Shown piece after piece: positions 59,095-59,469 of a DNA stretch of 59,469 bases. The stretch lies in contig JAOBWK010000043.1 in NCBI GenBank assembly GCA_025463305.1, positions 1 to 59,469 of the forward strand, in the 5' to 3' direction. Positions within the stretch are counted from its first letter, which is position 1, and every line of letters begins with the position of its first letter. The notes below the pieces were generated by a model. That model was not told the origin of the DNA and searched no databases. It saw nothing but the letters and a program-made list of their open reading frames with translations. The DNA comes from Ilumatobacteraceae bacterium. Its GTDB lineage: Bacteria; Actinomycetota; Acidimicrobiia; Acidimicrobiales; Ilumatobacteraceae. The translations under genes and the position numbers were made by a program.

Positions 59095-59469
59095 ATGCGA
59101 CACCGAGCTGACCACCAAGCCGACCACGCCATCGACGACCACGGGGTGGAGGACCACGATCGCGGTCTCGCGTTCGACCTCTCCACGCTGATCAACCGGC
59201 GGCGGATCCTGCTCGGTGCCGCCGGTGGCGGTGCGCTCGCCTTCCTCGCCGCCTGTGGCAGCAGCGCGACGACGTCGTCCACCAGCGCCACGACGGCGAC
59301 GACGGCGACCTCGTCCACCACGGCGTCGACGACCGCCGCGACCACCGCCTCCACGACAGGTTCCACGACGGCCACATCGGCGGCCAACGGCGGGATGCCG
59401 CCGGGTGGCGGTGCTGGTGGTGCACCTCCGGGCATGGGCGGCTCGTCGGACTCGACGACGGCGACCACC
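59095..59469 (+). CDS. Lipoprotein, probable secreted intradiol-dioxygenase-like protein (partial)
   Basis: The first 125 codons are in the window; the gene continues. A His/Asp-rich N-terminus (MRHRADHQADHAIDDHG) and DRGLAFDLSTLINRRRILLG precede a hydrophobic stretch and lipobox LAAC near residue 57. The basic residues in NRRR before the stretch fit Tat or Sec export. A long Thr/Ser linker and a Pro/Gly-rich part follow. The block GLAFDLSTLxxRRR plus lipobox is one I connect with secreted intradiol ring-cleavage dioxygenase-like proteins. The catalytic domain is outside the window, so this is a resemblance only. GGAGGA lies before ATG 59095. Confidence 0.65.
   Translation, partial: MRHRADHQADHAIDDHGVEDHDRGLAFDLSTLINRRRILLGAAGGGALAFLAACGSSATTSSTSATTATTATSSTTASTTAATTASTTGSTTATSAANGGMPPGGGAGGAPPGMGGSSDSTTATT

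Noticed and set aside
1..59469. CRISPR arrays, tRNA/rRNA genes, transposases, integrases
   Set aside because: None found: no regularly spaced repeats beyond those listed, and no mobile-element protein in any frame.

Overview
The window is very GC-rich and densely coding. It has no rRNA, tRNA, CRISPR array, transposase or phage gene that I can see. F420/FMN-type luciferase-like oxidoreductases, a stand-alone acyl-CoA carboxylase beta subunit beside MaoC and CitE-type genes, actinobacterial secreted-domain repeats, Tat-type lipoproteins and leaderless promoters together point to a free-living heterotrophic actinomycete. Acidimicrobiia (Ilumatobacter-like) is my best guess, inferred from style rather than from a marker gene.

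Layout. 1-9607: tail of a UvrA-family gene, a small ORF, a lipoprotein flanked by 29-bp direct repeats, an acyl-CoA dehydrogenase, a divergent MFS/TetR pair, then an MBL hydrolase, a PhyH dioxygenase and small genes including a DUF1353 protein. 9623-12741: ArsR/SRPBCC-YCII pair, a GAF-HTH protein and hypotheticals. 12761-22255: an island resembling hypoxia/dormancy regulons (SRPBCC, cupredoxin-multicopper oxidase, universal stress protein, MgtA-like ATPase, phosphoketolase, acetate kinase, small GAF-like protein), with DosR/DevR-like boxes before the stress-protein gene. 22557-28075: acyl-CoA carboxylase beta / MaoC / CitE lyase, DsbA-like protein, TauD-type dioxygenase and a glucuronokinase-like GHMP kinase. 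28119-34360: ABC exporter plus 88-aa partner divergent from a MalT-like LuxR regulator, Lrp and an EamA exporter, and an HxlR regulator. 34434-44793: an LLM oxidoreductase, then a probable organosulfur or peptide-like catabolic locus. In that locus an alpha/beta-hydrolase-fold protein, an isopenicillin-N-synthase-like oxygenase, a cysteine-dioxygenase-like cupin and an NtaA-type monooxygenase are read leftwards, and a complete Dpp/Opp transporter is read rightwards. 44814-47751: DUF427 pair and a MerR-controlled LLM oxidoreductase with a textbook 19-bp-spacer promoter. 47774-48946: an AbiEi/DUF559 endonuclease-like gene bracketed by four copies of a 23-bp repeat. 49006-53537: a deacylase / amidohydrolase / deacylase operon. 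53518-59469: an unrecognised 626-aa protein, a thioesterase, a secreted GH5 glycosidase with three tandem C-terminal repeats, a small ORF and the start of a Tat lipoprotein resembling intradiol dioxygenases.

Two patterns cross the whole window. First, at least a dozen first genes have a TAnnnT hexamer 6-8 nt before the start codon, which suggests leaderless transcripts. Second, two adjacent genes of the organosulfur locus (36716-37161 and 35386-36719) each need one extra base to restore the reading frame, so they are either decaying genes or local sequence errors.
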